Source of the DNA: Candidatus Amulumruptor caecigallinarius
GTDB lineage: Bacteria; Bacteroidota; Bacteroidia; Bacteroidales; Muribaculaceae
Length of the DNA stretch: 40,512 nucleotides
Direction: 5' to 3'
Assembly (NCBI GenBank): GCA_944321825.1
Contig: CALUMU010000018.1
Coordinates: 1 to 40,512 of the forward strand
Positions 40,508 through 40,512 of the stretch are shown in pieces. The translations under genes were made by a program, and so were the position numbers. The notes under the pieces are model-generated. The model searched no databases. It worked only from the letters and a program-made list of their open reading frames with translations, and was not told the origin of the DNA. The stretch's first letter is position 1; each line of letters begins with the position of its first letter.

Positions 40508-40512
40508 AAGTC

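Overview
The window looks like a Bacteroidales chromosome, most likely from a Muribaculaceae-like gut commensal. Supporting signs are many TAnnTTTG -7 promoter boxes, TonB receptors with carboxypeptidase-like N-terminal domains, DUF4923, calycin-like lipoproteins, C-terminal domains resembling type IX sorting signals, and a CobN-like haem operon. The family-level placement is an inference. I saw no rRNA, tRNA or CRISPR array.

Bases 1-14700 are accessory DNA. A broken tyrosine-recombinase 3' end (66-251) is followed by a compact integrated element (about 781-6616). It carries an integrase, zinc-ribbon protein, excisionase-like HTH protein, filamentous-phage-type (II/X) replication initiator and several small unknown genes, all on the minus strand. 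Bases 6962-10241 hold four tightly coupled plus-strand genes: HAD-IIIC (FkbH-like) phosphatase, DUF488, a second DUF488, and a dual-OB-domain protein. A roughly 180-nt segment just upstream can fold into many nested and alternative stems. This RNA-plus-operon module is the best candidate for an undescribed system. Next to it is a mobilisable-element backbone on the minus strand (10252-13639): MobV relaxase, probable oriT, DnaC-like ATPase, a replication protein with an apparent early stop, and an HTH protein. A small promoter/ORF/terminator unit (13938-14190) and two truncated transposases back to back (about 14205-14690) end the accessory region.

Bases 14851-24435 are mixed chromosomal genes: DUF4923 protein, an outer-membrane beta-barrel pair, a small periplasmic redox set (quinol-monooxygenase-like protein with a frameshift, CMD/cupin fusion, flavodoxin with a pentanucleotide repeat in its 3' end), a secreted protein with a paralogue at 37309, and a divergent nitroreductase/AraC pair. 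A CorC/HlyC transporter follows at 24518.

Bases 25868-37179 form a haem-iron acquisition locus of the hmu type. A minus-strand operon runs PepSY-TM protein, calycin-like lipoprotein, TonB receptor, CobN-like HmuS, membrane protein HmuT, ExbB/MotA-like HmuU and DUF2149 HmuV. A hemerythrin-LuxR regulator is divergent from it. The likely scheme is capture and import of haem across the outer membrane, iron handling by the periplasmic CobN-like protein, energised by the ExbB-like complex, with the regulator sensing iron, oxygen or NO. The window closes with two secreted proteins carrying sorting-like C-termini and with repeat elements. One of these, a roughly 75-bp double-palindrome repeat, occurs twice in opposite orientations (21423 and 40309).
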